Below, piece after piece: positions 17,932 to 26,692 of a DNA stretch of 61,610 nt. The notes under the pieces were generated by a model. That model saw only the letters and a list, made by a program, of their open reading frames with translations, was not told where the DNA came from and made no database searches. Positions within the stretch are counted from its first letter, which is position 1, and each line of letters opens with the position of its first letter. Location: contig QBZZ01000012.1 of assembly GCA_003282145.1 (NCBI GenBank), forward strand, positions 1 to 61,610, read 5' to 3'. The DNA is from SAR116 cluster bacterium AG-337-N21. GTDB lineage: Bacteria > Pseudomonadota > Alphaproteobacteria > Puniceispirillales > Marisalimonadaceae. Made by a program: the position numbers and the translations under genes.

Positions 17932-18864
17932 TTAACTGTTTTTCCAGCTTGAATACCACTTTACAAATAAATCATATTGTTTTTTTGCGTACATTTTTTG
18001 ACTATCAGTTAATTTGTCTGTTGGATTAAAATGTAAATCGTAACCTTTATCCCCATTAAGAACCAATAAAAATTTATAATAAAGAACTAAGTCGGGACCT
18101 TCATCAAATGATGATAAAATAGCCAACGCATCTTCAAGTTCTCTTGCTTTTGATCTTGAAACAGGGTCACCTGTAGCTGCTTTTTCGCATAAATTTATTA
18201 AATGCAACACTTCATTCGGGAAAGCATTACCAACCCCAGTTATTGCACCTACTGCACCACAATTGACGTAACCATGAAAAACTGTTGTATCAACACCTAT
18301 CATTAATGATATATTTTTATCTTGCGATGTAATATTTTCTGCTGCATAGGTTAAATCTTTTGAGCCTCCAAATTCCTTGAATCCAACCAAATTGGGGAAT
18401 TCTCGCCTCAAATCAAAAAATAGATCTGCTTTTGTTGAGAAACCATAATAATGACTATTGTAGATTACTGCTGGTAGGTCTGGTGCTGCACTTAATATCG
18501 AAGCAAAATGAGATCTTTGAGCTATTAATGACGGTCCCCTTGAGAGTACTCTTGGTATAACCATTAGACCAAGCGCTCCTACCTCTTGGGCGTGCTGTGC
18601 ATGAGCTGTTGCTTTTTTTGAATTAATAGCTCCTGTCCCTACAATTGTGGGAATACCTGCATTTACTAATTTAGCAACACCTTGTTGCCTCTGCTCGTCT
18701 GAAAGGAGTGGCCAATCACCCATTGAGCCGCAGTAAATCACTGCTGACATTCCTGTGTCGATTAATTCTCTGGCTTTACCAAGAAGCAATTCAAAGTTTG
18801 GAGAATAATCATTATTACAAGGTGTCATAAGCGCTGGCATACACCCTTTGAACACATTATTCAT
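17932..18864 (-). CDS. DapA/DHDPS-family lyase, hydroxyproline-deaminase-like
   Basis: A 310-residue class I aldolase-fold enzyme. The Schiff-base Lys lies in VGFKEFGG (about residue 165) and the catalytic Tyr in AVIYNSHYYGF; the glycine-rich GSMGDWPL replaces the usual GTTGE. The overall sequence strongly resembles the alphaproteobacterial proteins annotated as dihydrodipicolinate-synthase-family, some of which are 1-pyrroline-4-hydroxy-2-carboxylate deaminases of hydroxyproline breakdown (HypD). No other hydroxyproline genes are in view. It is probably not the lysine-pathway DapA. An AGGAGG site precedes the ATG. It heads a minus-strand set after two SDR genes. Confidence 0.82.
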   Translation of the reverse strand: MNNVFKGCMPALMTPCNNDYSPNFELLLGKARELIDTGMSAVIYCGSMGDWPLLSDEQRQQGVAKLVNAGIPTIVGTGAINSKKATAHAQHAQEVGALGLMVIPRVLSRGPSLIAQRSHFASILSAAPDLPAVIYNSHYYGFSTKADLFFDLRREFPNLVGFKEFGGSKDLTYAAENITSQDKNISLMIGVDTTVFHGYVNCGAVGAITGVGNAFPNEVLHLINLCEKAATGDPVSRSKARELEDALAILSSFDEGPDLVLYYKFLLVLNGDKGYDLHFNPTDKLTDSQKMYAKKQYDLFVKWYSSWKNS

Positions 18865-18920
18865 TTTATCCTCCTAACATAAAAAACTATTTTTTAAAGA
18901 AAAATTTTAATAATTAAAAT

Positions 18921-19685
18921 TTATCCATTTATAGAATAACCGCCGTCTACGGGTATAGCCGTTCCAGTAATATAATTAGATCCCTCACTTGATAAAAACA
19001 CAGCTATGCCACCTAAATCATCTGGTTCTCCCCATCGACCTACTGGTGTTCTCTCTTCAACTCTACTTTGAAGTTCTGGAATATCTATCCTCGCCTGTCG
19101 AGTTAGTGATGTATCTATGTAACCTGGAAGTACTGCGTTTACTTGAACATTATCTTTTGCCCAAGCATTAGCAAGACTTTTTGTTAATTGAACAACTCCA
19201 CCTTTACTAGCAGAATAGGCACTACCGAGCGGGGCACCAAACAAAGAATGCATTGAACCAATATTTATAATTTTTCCACCATTAGTATCTTTAAAATGTT
19301 TGAAAGAAGCTTTGGAAAATGTAAACATGCTTATTAAATTTGTTTCTATTATTCCTTTCCACTCATCAAGTTCGTATTCCTCGGGTCTCTTTCTAATATT
19401 AGTCCCTGCATTATTTACTAATATATTTAATTTGCCAAAGTTACTAATAACATTCTCTATCAGTTTATTGCATGAGTTCTCGTCAACAACATCAACATGA
19501 AAGGATTTACATTCTATATTTTGAGAATTTAAAATTTTAATTGATTGAGTGTTTTTCTCTTCATTTCTACCAGCTATTATAATTGTAGCTCCAGCTTCTC
19601 CCATAGCTTTTGACATCGCTAAACCGATACCTCCATTTCCACCAGTAACTAGAGCAACCTTTCCTGTTAGATCAAAAAGTTTCAT
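18921..19685 (-). CDS. Short-chain dehydrogenase/reductase (gluconate 5-dehydrogenase-like)
   Basis: A 254-residue classical SDR. The cofactor motif TGGNGGIG, the NNAG segment (LVNNAGTN), the catalytic Ser in IGSMHS and YSASKGG are all intact, and the C-terminus has the common YITGTAIPVDGGYSING. The sequence resembles the gluconate 5-dehydrogenase / 2-deoxy-gluconate 3-dehydrogenase group, so it may oxidise a sugar acid. GGAAGGAA precedes the ATG. A second SDR lies 16 nt upstream and a DapA-family lyase 56 nt downstream, suggesting one operon for a sugar-acid-like substrate (inference). Confidence 0.85.
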   Translation of the reverse strand: MKLFDLTGKVALVTGGNGGIGLAMSKAMGEAGATIIIAGRNEEKNTQSIKILNSQNIECKSFHVDVVDENSCNKLIENVISNFGKLNILVNNAGTNIRKRPEEYELDEWKGIIETNLISMFTFSKASFKHFKDTNGGKIINIGSMHSLFGAPLGSAYSASKGGVVQLTKSLANAWAKDNVQVNAVLPGYIDTSLTRQARIDIPELQSRVEERTPVGRWGEPDDLGGIAVFLSSEGSNYITGTAIPVDGGYSING

Positions 19686-19701
19686 TTCAAATTCCTTCCT
19701 A

Positions 19702-20421
19702 TTACCAATTTTCTTTAGATGTTCTTATATCTAATTCAAAAGTCCACGCATTTTTATTTTGATTATATAAATACATGTAAGCATCAGTGACACTATCTAT
19801 ATCTATTAATTTTCCATCTTTTACTCTTTCATCAAAATCAGACACTCTTTGTTTTATTCTCTCACCTGCCAAACCTCCATCAACAATAATATGACCTACA
19901 TGAATTGAGTTTTCAGCATATTCTTTTGCAATTGCTTGGGCTAAATTACGAAGAGCACCTTTTGCTGAATTAAATGCTCCAAAGTTTGATTTACCCCTTA
20001 AAGACGCGCTAGCACCTGTAAACAAAAGTGTGCCAGGGGTATTCTCTTTTAAAAATACTTTTATGACTTCTTTGGCAAATAAAAATCCACCATAGCATCC
20101 AGATTCCCAACTCTGCCTAAAATAACTTGGCTCCATGTCAATTATTTTGCCAGGTGTACTATTCCCAACATTGTAGACAGCAAAATCTAAACCAGAACCA
20201 ATTTCTTTAATCATCTTTTTGATTTGATTTTCATCTGTTGTATCAACAACTATTGGTTTAGCGTGATTACCTTCTTTGATAATACTTTCTACGACTTTAT
20301 TTAATGACTTAATTGTTCTACCCGCTACAAATACTTCAAAGTTGTTTTGAGCAATTTTTTTACAAAGTTGTCCACCAAGACCATTAAGAGGTCCAACACC
20401 TATAACTAAAGCTTTTTTCAT
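19702..20421 (-). CDS. SDR family protein with Tyr-to-Phe change in the YxxxK motif
   Basis: A 239-residue SDR-fold protein with a relaxed nucleotide motif (VIGVGPLNGLGGQ) and a visible Ser motif FTGASASLRG. At the active site the sequence reads GAFNSAKGALR, so the usual Tyr of YxxxK is Phe while Lys is kept. Some SDR subgroups carry such a change and are either inactive binders or use another residue. It is the first gene of a likely three-gene minus-strand operon with the SDR and DapA-family genes. The substrate is unknown. Confidence 0.78.
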   Translation of the reverse strand: MKKALVIGVGPLNGLGGQLCKKIAQNNFEVFVAGRTIKSLNKVVESIIKEGNHAKPIVVDTTDENQIKKMIKEIGSGLDFAVYNVGNSTPGKIIDMEPSYFRQSWESGCYGGFLFAKEVIKVFLKENTPGTLLFTGASASLRGKSNFGAFNSAKGALRNLAQAIAKEYAENSIHVGHIIVDGGLAGERIKQRVSDFDERVKDGKLIDIDSVTDAYMYLYNQNKNAWTFELDIRTSKENW

Positions 20422-20443
20422 TTTATATAATATGCCTTCTTTG

Positions 20444-20725
20444 TTAATTAATATACGAATTAACTCTTGCTAATAATGAATTTAATCTAATTTTAATATC
20501 TAATAATTGATTTTTGAGATTGTTGTTTTCATTTTTTAATTTTTTAATTTTTGCTTTTAATAGAGTATTATTTAAATCGTTATTTATAGGTTTTTTATTC
20601 TTGGCATCAGCTTTACAAGTATTATAAATAGTTATGTCTTTGGCAGATGTGCCTTTTAAAACACATTCATGAGCTTGGCTTTGAGAATAAATAAAAATAA
20701 AAAATAAAAAATAAAAAATCTTCAT
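20444..20725 (-). CDS. Hypothetical exported coiled-coil protein
   Basis: A 93-residue protein with a signal peptide (1-18, ending SQSQA) and a short mature part. Two cysteines (HECVLKG, YNTCKAD) lie near the mature N-terminus and could form a disulfide. A Lys/Asn/Leu-rich coiled coil follows (about 50-90, KIKKLKNENNNLKNQLLDIK). No family is recognised. It is divergent from the gene at 20799 and could act as a small periplasmic binding or structural protein, but that is a guess. Confidence 0.55.
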   Translation of the reverse strand: MKIFYFLFFIFIYSQSQAHECVLKGTSAKDITIYNTCKADAKNKKPINNDLNNTLLKAKIKKLKNENNNLKNQLLDIKIRLNSLLARVNSYIN

Positions 20726-20798
20726 ATTGTTACTTTTTGTAAATTAAATTAATAATATACAATTACATACTAGTTATATAATTAACAAGAGGTAAAAA

Positions 20799-21083
20799 AT
20801 GTACTCTCGAATTGCAGAATTTCAGTCAACTTCTAAAGTCAATTGTGATATGATAATAGCATTTTTTCAAAATGTTATGATACCTAGAAATATTAAAAAC
20901 GGTCAGTTGAGTTGTGAGGTCTACAGAGTTTCAGATACTACAGGTTTTGTGATTTCTTCTTTTAAAAACAAAAATGATGCTACCAAAGTAATGAAAATAA
21001 TGGCCGACGAACTCAATGAAGTTAAAGGTAATACTAAGATTAAATTAATTGAGGGTGAAAGAGTTTTCAGAATAGATCAATGA
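20799..21083 (+). CDS. Hypothetical small protein, possible ABM-like dimeric barrel
   Basis: A 94-residue protein with a strand-helix-strand pattern (YSRIAEFQST, helix at about 15-30, TTGFVISSFKNKNDATKVMKI) reminiscent of antibiotic-biosynthesis-monooxygenase-type dimeric barrels. The match is weak and no catalytic residues are evident. An AGAGGT site lies 7 nt before the ATG. The gene ends one base before the start of the Hsp20 gene, so the two are almost certainly co-translated. Confidence 0.6.
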   Translation: MYSRIAEFQSTSKVNCDMIIAFFQNVMIPRNIKNGQLSCEVYRVSDTTGFVISSFKNKNDATKVMKIMADELNEVKGNTKIKLIEGERVFRIDQ

Positions 21084-21084
21084 T

Positions 21085-21501
21085 ATGAGCCTTGAACAAA
21101 GACAAATATTTAAGTTTTATGTTGGTTATGACGATATTTTTAACGAAATAGAAAATTTATCTAATATTAAACCTCAAAACAATGTAGCCTTCGATATTCT
21201 AAAATATGACAATAATAATTATGAAATAAATATTGCTCTAGCCGGTGTGACTCAGGATCAAATAACTATTGAACAATTAAATAATTTTTTGATGTTAGAA
21301 GTGAAGGAAAAAACAAAAACTCCTTTTGAAGGTATTATTCATAAAGGTATTCATACAAACTCGGTTAAACAAACTTTTAGGTTAGAACAAAATATAGAAG
21401 TTGATGATGCAGAATTAGTAAGTGGAATACTTAAAATTAAATTACATAAAAAAGAAATGAAAACAAAATTAAAGAGAGAAATAGAAATTATAGAAGAATA
21501 G
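21085..21501 (+). CDS. Small heat-shock protein, Hsp20/IbpA-like
   Basis: A 138-residue alpha-crystallin-domain chaperone. The N-terminal arm RQIFKFYVGYDDIFNEIE resembles IbpA, the central domain shows YEINIALAGVTQDQITIEQ, a HKGIHTNSVKQTFRLEQN segment and the conserved A-x-x-x-n-G-I/V-L motif AELVSGILKIKL. A terminal Glu-rich tail with IEI could act as the I-x-I anchor. It prevents aggregation of unfolding proteins. The start lies one base after the preceding stop, so expression is probably coupled to the small upstream gene. No heat-shock operator was identified. Confidence 0.87.
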   Translation: MSLEQRQIFKFYVGYDDIFNEIENLSNIKPQNNVAFDILKYDNNNYEINIALAGVTQDQITIEQLNNFLMLEVKEKTKTPFEGIIHKGIHTNSVKQTFRLEQNIEVDDAELVSGILKIKLHKKEMKTKLKREIEIIEE

Positions 21502-21556
21502 TAATATTATATATTTGTTTTTAAATATTTGGAAATATAATGAAGGGTAATATGTC

Positions 21557-22324
21557 ATGAACTATATGATCGATACTAATAAACTAAAAAGTCAGATAAC
21601 CCAAGAAGAATGGCAACTTAGACTAGATCTCGCTGCAACCTATAGACTTATTGCACTCTATGGATGGGATGACTTAATATATACACATGTTTCATTAAGA
21701 ATACCTGGTCCAGAACATCATTTTCTTATAAATCCTTATGGGCTAATGTTTGATGAAATCACAGCTTCAAGTCTTGTTAAAATTGACCTTAATGGTAATT
21801 CAGTTATAGACACTCCATATGAAGTTAATCCTGCAGGATTTACAATTCATAGTGCGATACATTCAGCAAGAGAAGATGCGCAGTGTGTTCTTCATCTTCA
21901 TACTAATGACGGTGTTGCAGTATCTATCCAGAAAGATGGTTTATTACCAATAAGTCAAACATCAATGTTGATACATCCTCATATAGCCTATCATGATTAT
22001 GAAGGTCTAGCTTTAGATCATACTGAAAAAGAAAGATTAATTGAAGATATAGGTAACAAAAATCTGTTTATATTAAGAAACCACGGCACTTTGTCAGTTG
22101 GGCAAACATGTGGTATTGCATTTATGGGTATATATTTTCTTGAAAGAGCATGTTCTGCACAGATAAGAGCTCAATCAGCAGGGTCTATTAATTTACCTTC
22201 AAAAGAAGCTATAAAAACAACGCAGGATCAATCCATTGGTATGTTTGATTTGGGAAGAGATAGACTTGCTTGGCCAGCTTTATTAAGAAAACTCGAAAGA
22301 CAATCGCCAGATTACAAAAATTAA
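21557..22324 (+). CDS. Class II aldolase/adducin domain protein
   Basis: A 255-residue member of the class II aldolase/adducin family. Zinc-ligand histidines are visible in VLHLHTNDG (about residue 115) and LRNHGTLSVG (about 178), with the family Tyr/Glu segment FLERACSAQI. Such enzymes include fuculose aldolase, ribulose-5-phosphate epimerase and uncharacterised decarboxylases. AAGGG lies about 9 nt upstream of ATG 21557. It ends by a 4-nt overlap with a convergent PhyH gene. The substrate is unknown. Confidence 0.83.
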   Translation: MNYMIDTNKLKSQITQEEWQLRLDLAATYRLIALYGWDDLIYTHVSLRIPGPEHHFLINPYGLMFDEITASSLVKIDLNGNSVIDTPYEVNPAGFTIHSAIHSAREDAQCVLHLHTNDGVAVSIQKDGLLPISQTSMLIHPHIAYHDYEGLALDHTEKERLIEDIGNKNLFILRNHGTLSVGQTCGIAFMGIYFLERACSAQIRAQSAGSINLPSKEAIKTTQDQSIGMFDLGRDRLAWPALLRKLERQSPDYKN

Positions 22325-23211
22325 AAAGCTGATTTTGCACCTCCAGTTTTTTGTGTTGTGAAAATTGATCCATGATCTGGAGCTGGTGGCAAAGGTATTA
22401 CTACAGGAACACTTTCCATTCTAGGTTGATAACTCACTTCCCCACAAACCATTTGTTTTTCTAATTGTTTACATAACTCTATTGGGTCATTATTTTTTAA
22501 ATAGGCACCCACACCTACTAAAGGCCATGCATCAGCGGAATTACACTCATAAAACAGCATTAATCTGTCTTTTTGGCTATTATTTGGTGCTGAGCCATGA
22601 AGAGTTCTAGCGTGATGAATTGTCATGGATCTGGCTTTTCCTGTAAGAGTAACAGCTTTGTCAATATCAAAAAATTTATCATCTGGATTAATTGCGCCAC
22701 AAAAAACTCCATTATTGTTATGACTTAGAACTGGACCCTTGTGGCTTTCGGGTATAACCATTAACGGTCCATTATCAATATCCACATCATTAAGCATTAA
22801 ACCTAATGCCAAAACATTATCGTTTGTGTGTGGATAAAAGGCCCAATCTTGATGCCATTCAACTGCAGCACCACCTCCCGGAGCCTTAGTATTCAATTTA
22901 CTTGTTTTTAGAGAAATATCTTTTCCAAGAAGATCAATAAGTATCCCTTCAATTCTAGATTGTTTTATTATATCCCAAAAAAATTGAGAATGTTGATGAG
23001 GCTGTTTAACTCTTTTTAGTCTGGGATTAGTTGAGCAATGTCCATCTTCAAGATCAAAAATGTTATCATTTTCTTTTACATTTTTAGATCTTTCAAAAAA
23101 ATCTTTTACTAAAGCTAACATTTCCTTGTGTTGATCTTCCGTAATTACATCCTCAACAAGCAAATATCCCTTATCGTTGTAAAAATTCACCTCGTCTTTG
23201 GATAATATCAT
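22321..23211 (-). CDS. Phytanoyl-CoA dioxygenase (PhyH) family, Fe(II)/2-oxoglutarate oxygenase
   Basis: A 296-residue non-haem iron oxygenase. The HxD of the metal triad is in VEWHQDWAFY (about residue 125), the distal His in HARTLHGSAPN, and the 2OG-binding Arg shortly after (KDRLMLF). ATG 23211 is chosen because AAGGAGG sits 6 nt upstream; two TTG codons lie between. The PhyH family hydroxylates acyl-CoAs and many small metabolites, and marine bacteria carry many paralogues of unknown substrate. It is divergent from an MFS transporter, which may carry its substrate (inference). It overlaps the convergent aldolase gene by 4 nt. Confidence 0.87.
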   Translation of the reverse strand: MILSKDEVNFYNDKGYLLVEDVITEDQHKEMLALVKDFFERSKNVKENDNIFDLEDGHCSTNPRLKRVKQPHQHSQFFWDIIKQSRIEGILIDLLGKDISLKTSKLNTKAPGGGAAVEWHQDWAFYPHTNDNVLALGLMLNDVDIDNGPLMVIPESHKGPVLSHNNNGVFCGAINPDDKFFDIDKAVTLTGKARSMTIHHARTLHGSAPNNSQKDRLMLFYECNSADAWPLVGVGAYLKNNDPIELCKQLEKQMVCGEVSYQPRMESVPVVIPLPPAPDHGSIFTTQKTGGAKSAF

Positions 23212-23295
23212 CAACAACCTCCTTAAACTATGAACATATCATGTTGTTTAATCTTATAAATATGTTAATCAAATAAAGATGAAGAGCAACTACAA

Positions 23296-24534
23296 ATGAA
23301 CAAAAATTTGATCGACCTTGATAGTAGTCAAGCATGGATTAGATTAATAATAATTTTTATAATGAGCGTTATTGGCACTGCAGGAATGTGGTCAGTAGTA
23401 ATTATAATGCCTAATATTCAAAGTGAATTTGCGCTTGATAGAGCTGCATCTACATACCCCTATGTAGCAACTATGTTTGGATATGGAATAGGTAATGTCA
23501 TTATAGGGAGAATGCTAGATAAAATAGGAATTACAAAACCTATAATATTTGCTTTAACTCTTTTGGTTTTTTCATATTTAATTTCAACACTAGCTAATAA
23601 TGTTATGTGGCTTTCAATAATTCAATTTTTCTTAGGTTTTTCTGCTGCCGCATTTTTTGGGCCAATGATGGCTGATATTTCAAGATTTTTTTATGAAAGA
23701 AAAGGGCTTGCAGTATCTTTAGTTGCAAGTGGTCAACATCTTTGTGGAGCTGTTTGGCCTTTTGTAATTAAGGATTTTCTTTTAGAAGGTGAATGGAGAG
23801 AGGCTCATCTTTTTATTGCATTAGTTTGTAGTATTTTTATCCCTATATTATTTTATTTTCTTAGGGAAAAGTCACCAAATTTAAAAAATGATTTCTCTAA
23901 AATAAAAAAAGAAGAAAATGTGAATTCTAATTTAAAATTATCAATTAGTGACAAGAAAATTCAAGTTTTACTAATGTTTGCTGGTGTGTTTTGTTGCATA
24001 GCAATGTCAATGCCACAGGTACATATTGTTCCTTTATGCATTGATAGTGGTTTTGGGATAGCTGTGGGAACTGAAATATTATCCTTTATGCTATTTGCTG
24101 CTGTAACTAGTAGAGTACTATTTGGTTTCTTATCTGACAAAATAGGTCCAATTCAAACTTTAATACTTGGATCAACTTTACAAGCAATTTCTCTGTCGAT
24201 GTTTTTACCCTTTAATAGCCAATTATCGCTATACGTAGTGGCAATTTGTTTTGGTTTATCTCAAGGTGGTATTGTTCCAATTTACGCAGTTATAATTAGT
24301 AAGTTTTTACCAGAAAATGAAGTTGCTGAAAGAGTTGGTTTATTAATTTTTGCGACTATAGTTGGGATGTCACTTGGAGGATGGCTGTCAGGGGAAATTT
24401 ATGATTATACTAACTCATATCAGATGGCATTTTTAAATGGAATTTTTTGGAATTTAATTAATTTATTAATAATGTTTTATCTTTTTTTAAAATATAAACA
24501 GTCAATAAAAAGCGTGGATAAATATGAATATTGA
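23296..24534 (+). CDS. MFS transporter
   Basis: A 412-residue major facilitator with about twelve helices in two halves separated by a charged loop (about 195-225, rich in Lys/Asn). The loop-2 signature is visible as GRMLDKIG, and its repeat as GFLSDKIGP in the second half. The N-terminal segment with PNIQSEFALDRAA resembles the oxalate/formate and monocarboxylate transporter subgroup, so it probably moves an organic anion. It heads a forward operon of six overlapping or abutting genes and is divergent from a PhyH oxygenase gene. Confidence 0.87.
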   Translation: MNKNLIDLDSSQAWIRLIIIFIMSVIGTAGMWSVVIIMPNIQSEFALDRAASTYPYVATMFGYGIGNVIIGRMLDKIGITKPIIFALTLLVFSYLISTLANNVMWLSIIQFFLGFSAAAFFGPMMADISRFFYERKGLAVSLVASGQHLCGAVWPFVIKDFLLEGEWREAHLFIALVCSIFIPILFYFLREKSPNLKNDFSKIKKEENVNSNLKLSISDKKIQVLLMFAGVFCCIAMSMPQVHIVPLCIDSGFGIAVGTEILSFMLFAAVTSRVLFGFLSDKIGPIQTLILGSTLQAISLSMFLPFNSQLSLYVVAICFGLSQGGIVPIYAVIISKFLPENEVAERVGLLIFATIVGMSLGGWLSGEIYDYTNSYQMAFLNGIFWNLINLLIMFYLFLKYKQSIKSVDKYEY

Positions 24535-24682
24535 AAATCAAATGCGTCTTCTATGGACAAAATACTTAGAAACAAAAAATTTTAATTATCTTGCAGAAGC
24601 TTGTGAAAAAGCTCCTTTTTTTGGTCAAAAAGAAATGGGAAAAGAGATTGGTAAAATTTTAAGAAGTTTAAATAGTGATTGA
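24524..24682 (+). CDS. Small hypothetical protein overlapping both neighbours
   Basis: A 52-residue, charged, mostly helical frame (MNIENQMRLLWTKYLETKNF then EACEKAPFFGQKEMGKEIG). Its ATG overlaps the MFS stop by 11 nt and its TGA overlaps the GTG start of the DUF924 gene by 8 nt, filling a 140-nt gap exactly. This chain of overlaps supports real translation. No signal peptide or membrane helix is present and I recognise no family. Function unknown. Confidence 0.6.
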   Translation: MNIENQMRLLWTKYLETKNFNYLAEACEKAPFFGQKEMGKEIGKILRSLNSD

Positions 24683-25217
24683 TACCAAATTAATTCTAGA
24701 TTTTTGGTTCGTTCAATGCACACCTAATATGTGGTTCAAAAAAAGTGATAGTTTTGATCAACTGTTAAGGACAAAATTTAAAAAAAAGATAGAAATATGT
24801 TTAAAGATTAATATTGAACAAATTTCAATTTCTTATGATAATTATCTTTCTTATATTCTTGTTCTTGATCAGTTCACAAGAAATGTTTTCAGAAATAATC
24901 CTAAGGCATTTGAAGGTGATAAAACAGCTTTAGAATTATCTAAAACTGCTATTGAAAATAATTTTCTTATAGAATGTAAATTTCACTATAATAGTTTTTT
25001 TTTAATGCCAATTATGCATAGTGAAAATATAATTGACCATGAACTTGGCTTGCCTTTTTTTAAAAAGTTTACTAATGAAAATACATTCAAATACGCTTTG
25101 AGACACAAAAAAATTATAGAGAAATTTTCAAGGTTTCCCCACAGAAATAAAATATTAGGTAGAAAATCAAGTAAATCGGAATTAGAGTTTCTAAAATCGC
25201 CTGGAAGTAGGTTTTAA
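24675..25217 (+). CDS. DUF924 family protein
   Basis: A 180-residue cytoplasmic protein of the DUF924 (PF06041) family, an all-helical TPR-like fold of unknown function. The family segments ILDFWF near the start, LDQFTRNVFR, FFLMPIMHSE and RFPHRNKILGR with the C-terminal SPGSRF are all present. GTG is the start, overlapping the stop of the small upstream gene by 8 nt. The next gene starts 5 nt after its stop. Confidence 0.85.
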   Translation: MIDTKLILDFWFVQCTPNMWFKKSDSFDQLLRTKFKKKIEICLKINIEQISISYDNYLSYILVLDQFTRNVFRNNPKAFEGDKTALELSKTAIENNFLIECKFHYNSFFLMPIMHSENIIDHELGLPFFKKFTNENTFKYALRHKKIIEKFSRFPHRNKILGRKSSKSELEFLKSPGSRF

Positions 25218-25222
25218 ATTAT

Positions 25223-26020
25223 ATGAACATCAAGAGTATTAAAATTGGTAAAAGCCCTTCAATCTCAGTTGACTATGCTGGAGAGGGTGAAATGTTAATT
25301 TTTCTTCATGGAATTGGAGGAAATAAAAAGAACTGGAAAGATAACCTTTATTTTTTTTCTGATAAGTTTTTGTCAGTTGCATGGGATACAAGAGGGTATG
25401 GTGAAAGCGATGATTATGAGGGGACACTAGAATTTGATGACATATTAGACGATTTAAAAAAAGTTATAGATTTTTTTAATAAAGATAAAGCTCATATTGT
25501 TGGACTTTCAATGGGTGGACAAATCGCAACTTTATTTTATGAAAAATATTCTAATAATGTCAAAACACTTACTTTGTGTGACACACATTTTGGTTTGTCA
25601 AACCTTAGTAAAAAAGATGTGGAAAGATTTATAAATTTAAGAAAAGAGCCCCTATTAAAAGGGAAAGAACCTAGAGATATAGCTCCTATAGTTGCTGAAA
25701 CATTAATTGGTGACATGAAAAATACTTCTGCTTTTAAGCAACTAGTTGATTCAATGTCTCTACTTCATAAAGACAGTTATTTAAAAACAATTGATACCTC
25801 TATGAGAACAGAACATCGTCATATTTTTAAAACAATTAATGTACCTACATTAATAATGGTTGGTGAACTTGATAGTCTAACACCACCTTCAATGTCTAAA
25901 GAAATTATGAAAGAAATTAAAAATAGTTATATCAAAATTATTCCAGAGGCTGGTCATTTAATAAATATTGAGAAACCAGAATTATTCAACCATAATTTAA
26001 GGTCATTTTTGGAGAGTTGA
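25223..26020 (+). CDS. Alpha/beta hydrolase (3-oxoadipate enol-lactonase-like)
   Basis: A 265-residue alpha/beta hydrolase. The oxyanion segment is FLHGIGGNKKNW, the nucleophile Ser lies in VGLSMGGQIA (about residue 95), the acid in GELDSLTPP and the catalytic His in EAGHLINIEKPE. The pattern resembles enol-lactonases (PcaD) and related C-C or ester hydrolases. The methyltransferase gene begins directly at the next base after its stop. The natural substrate is unknown. Confidence 0.82.
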   Translation: MNIKSIKIGKSPSISVDYAGEGEMLIFLHGIGGNKKNWKDNLYFFSDKFLSVAWDTRGYGESDDYEGTLEFDDILDDLKKVIDFFNKDKAHIVGLSMGGQIATLFYEKYSNNVKTLTLCDTHFGLSNLSKKDVERFINLRKEPLLKGKEPRDIAPIVAETLIGDMKNTSAFKQLVDSMSLLHKDSYLKTIDTSMRTEHRHIFKTINVPTLIMVGELDSLTPPSMSKEIMKEIKNSYIKIIPEAGHLINIEKPELFNHNLRSFLES

Positions 26021-26692
26021 ATGAAAATAAATAAAATTAAATTTTATATTTATTTGTTAATCTACTCTCAAATAAAACACACAAAATTGATGACAAAAAA
26101 TATGAGAAGTCCCAGTGATGGATTTCTTGGTAACATTGCAAAACATTTAATGATGAATTTTAACGAGTTTATAATTAATGACTCAGTTAAAAAGCTTGAT
26201 GTAAGAAATAATGACGAAGTTATAGAGATAGGATCTGGAAACGGACAAGCAATTGAAAAAATACTTCAACTAACTAATAAAAAAATTACTTCCATAGAAG
26301 TAAGTGAAAAGTTTCGTAATCAATTAATTCAAAAATTTAGTAATCAAAAAGTAGTTTTTTTTTCAAATGACGCGAAGCAAATGGGAGAAATTATAAAAGA
26401 CAACACATTTACAAAACTTCTAGCTATCAATGTAATTTATTTTTTATATCCACTTTCTGACTATGCAAAAGAATTTTATAGGATTTTGAAATTTGGTGGA
26501 GTTGGTCTCTTAGCATGTAAATTTAAAGGAATTAAAAATTTTGATGATAAAGTTGCTCCTAATAAAGATTTAAATGAAGTAGTTAGAGCATTTGAAAAAG
26601 TTGGGTTTTTGGTTAATACAGAATTTGTAGGTTCAAAGAATGAGCAAAAAGTATATCACGCGATTTATTTAAGAAAGGTGAAAAATGGATAG
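26021..26692 (+). CDS. Class I SAM-dependent methyltransferase
   Basis: A 223-residue methyltransferase. Motif I is VIEIGSGNGQAI (about residue 67), the acidic SAM-ribose residue lies in SIEVSEKF, motif II is around FSNDAKQMG and LLAINVIYFLYP. ATG 26021 follows the previous stop directly and has GGAG 6 nt upstream inside the hydrolase gene. The first 20 residues are hydrophobic (FYIYLLIYSQ), so a later start at MTKNMRS is possible. The methyl acceptor is unknown. Confidence 0.78.
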   Translation: MKINKIKFYIYLLIYSQIKHTKLMTKNMRSPSDGFLGNIAKHLMMNFNEFIINDSVKKLDVRNNDEVIEIGSGNGQAIEKILQLTNKKITSIEVSEKFRNQLIQKFSNQKVVFFSNDAKQMGEIIKDNTFTKLLAINVIYFLYPLSDYAKEFYRILKFGGVGLLACKFKGIKNFDDKVAPNKDLNEVVRAFEKVGFLVNTEFVGSKNEQKVYHAIYLRKVKNG

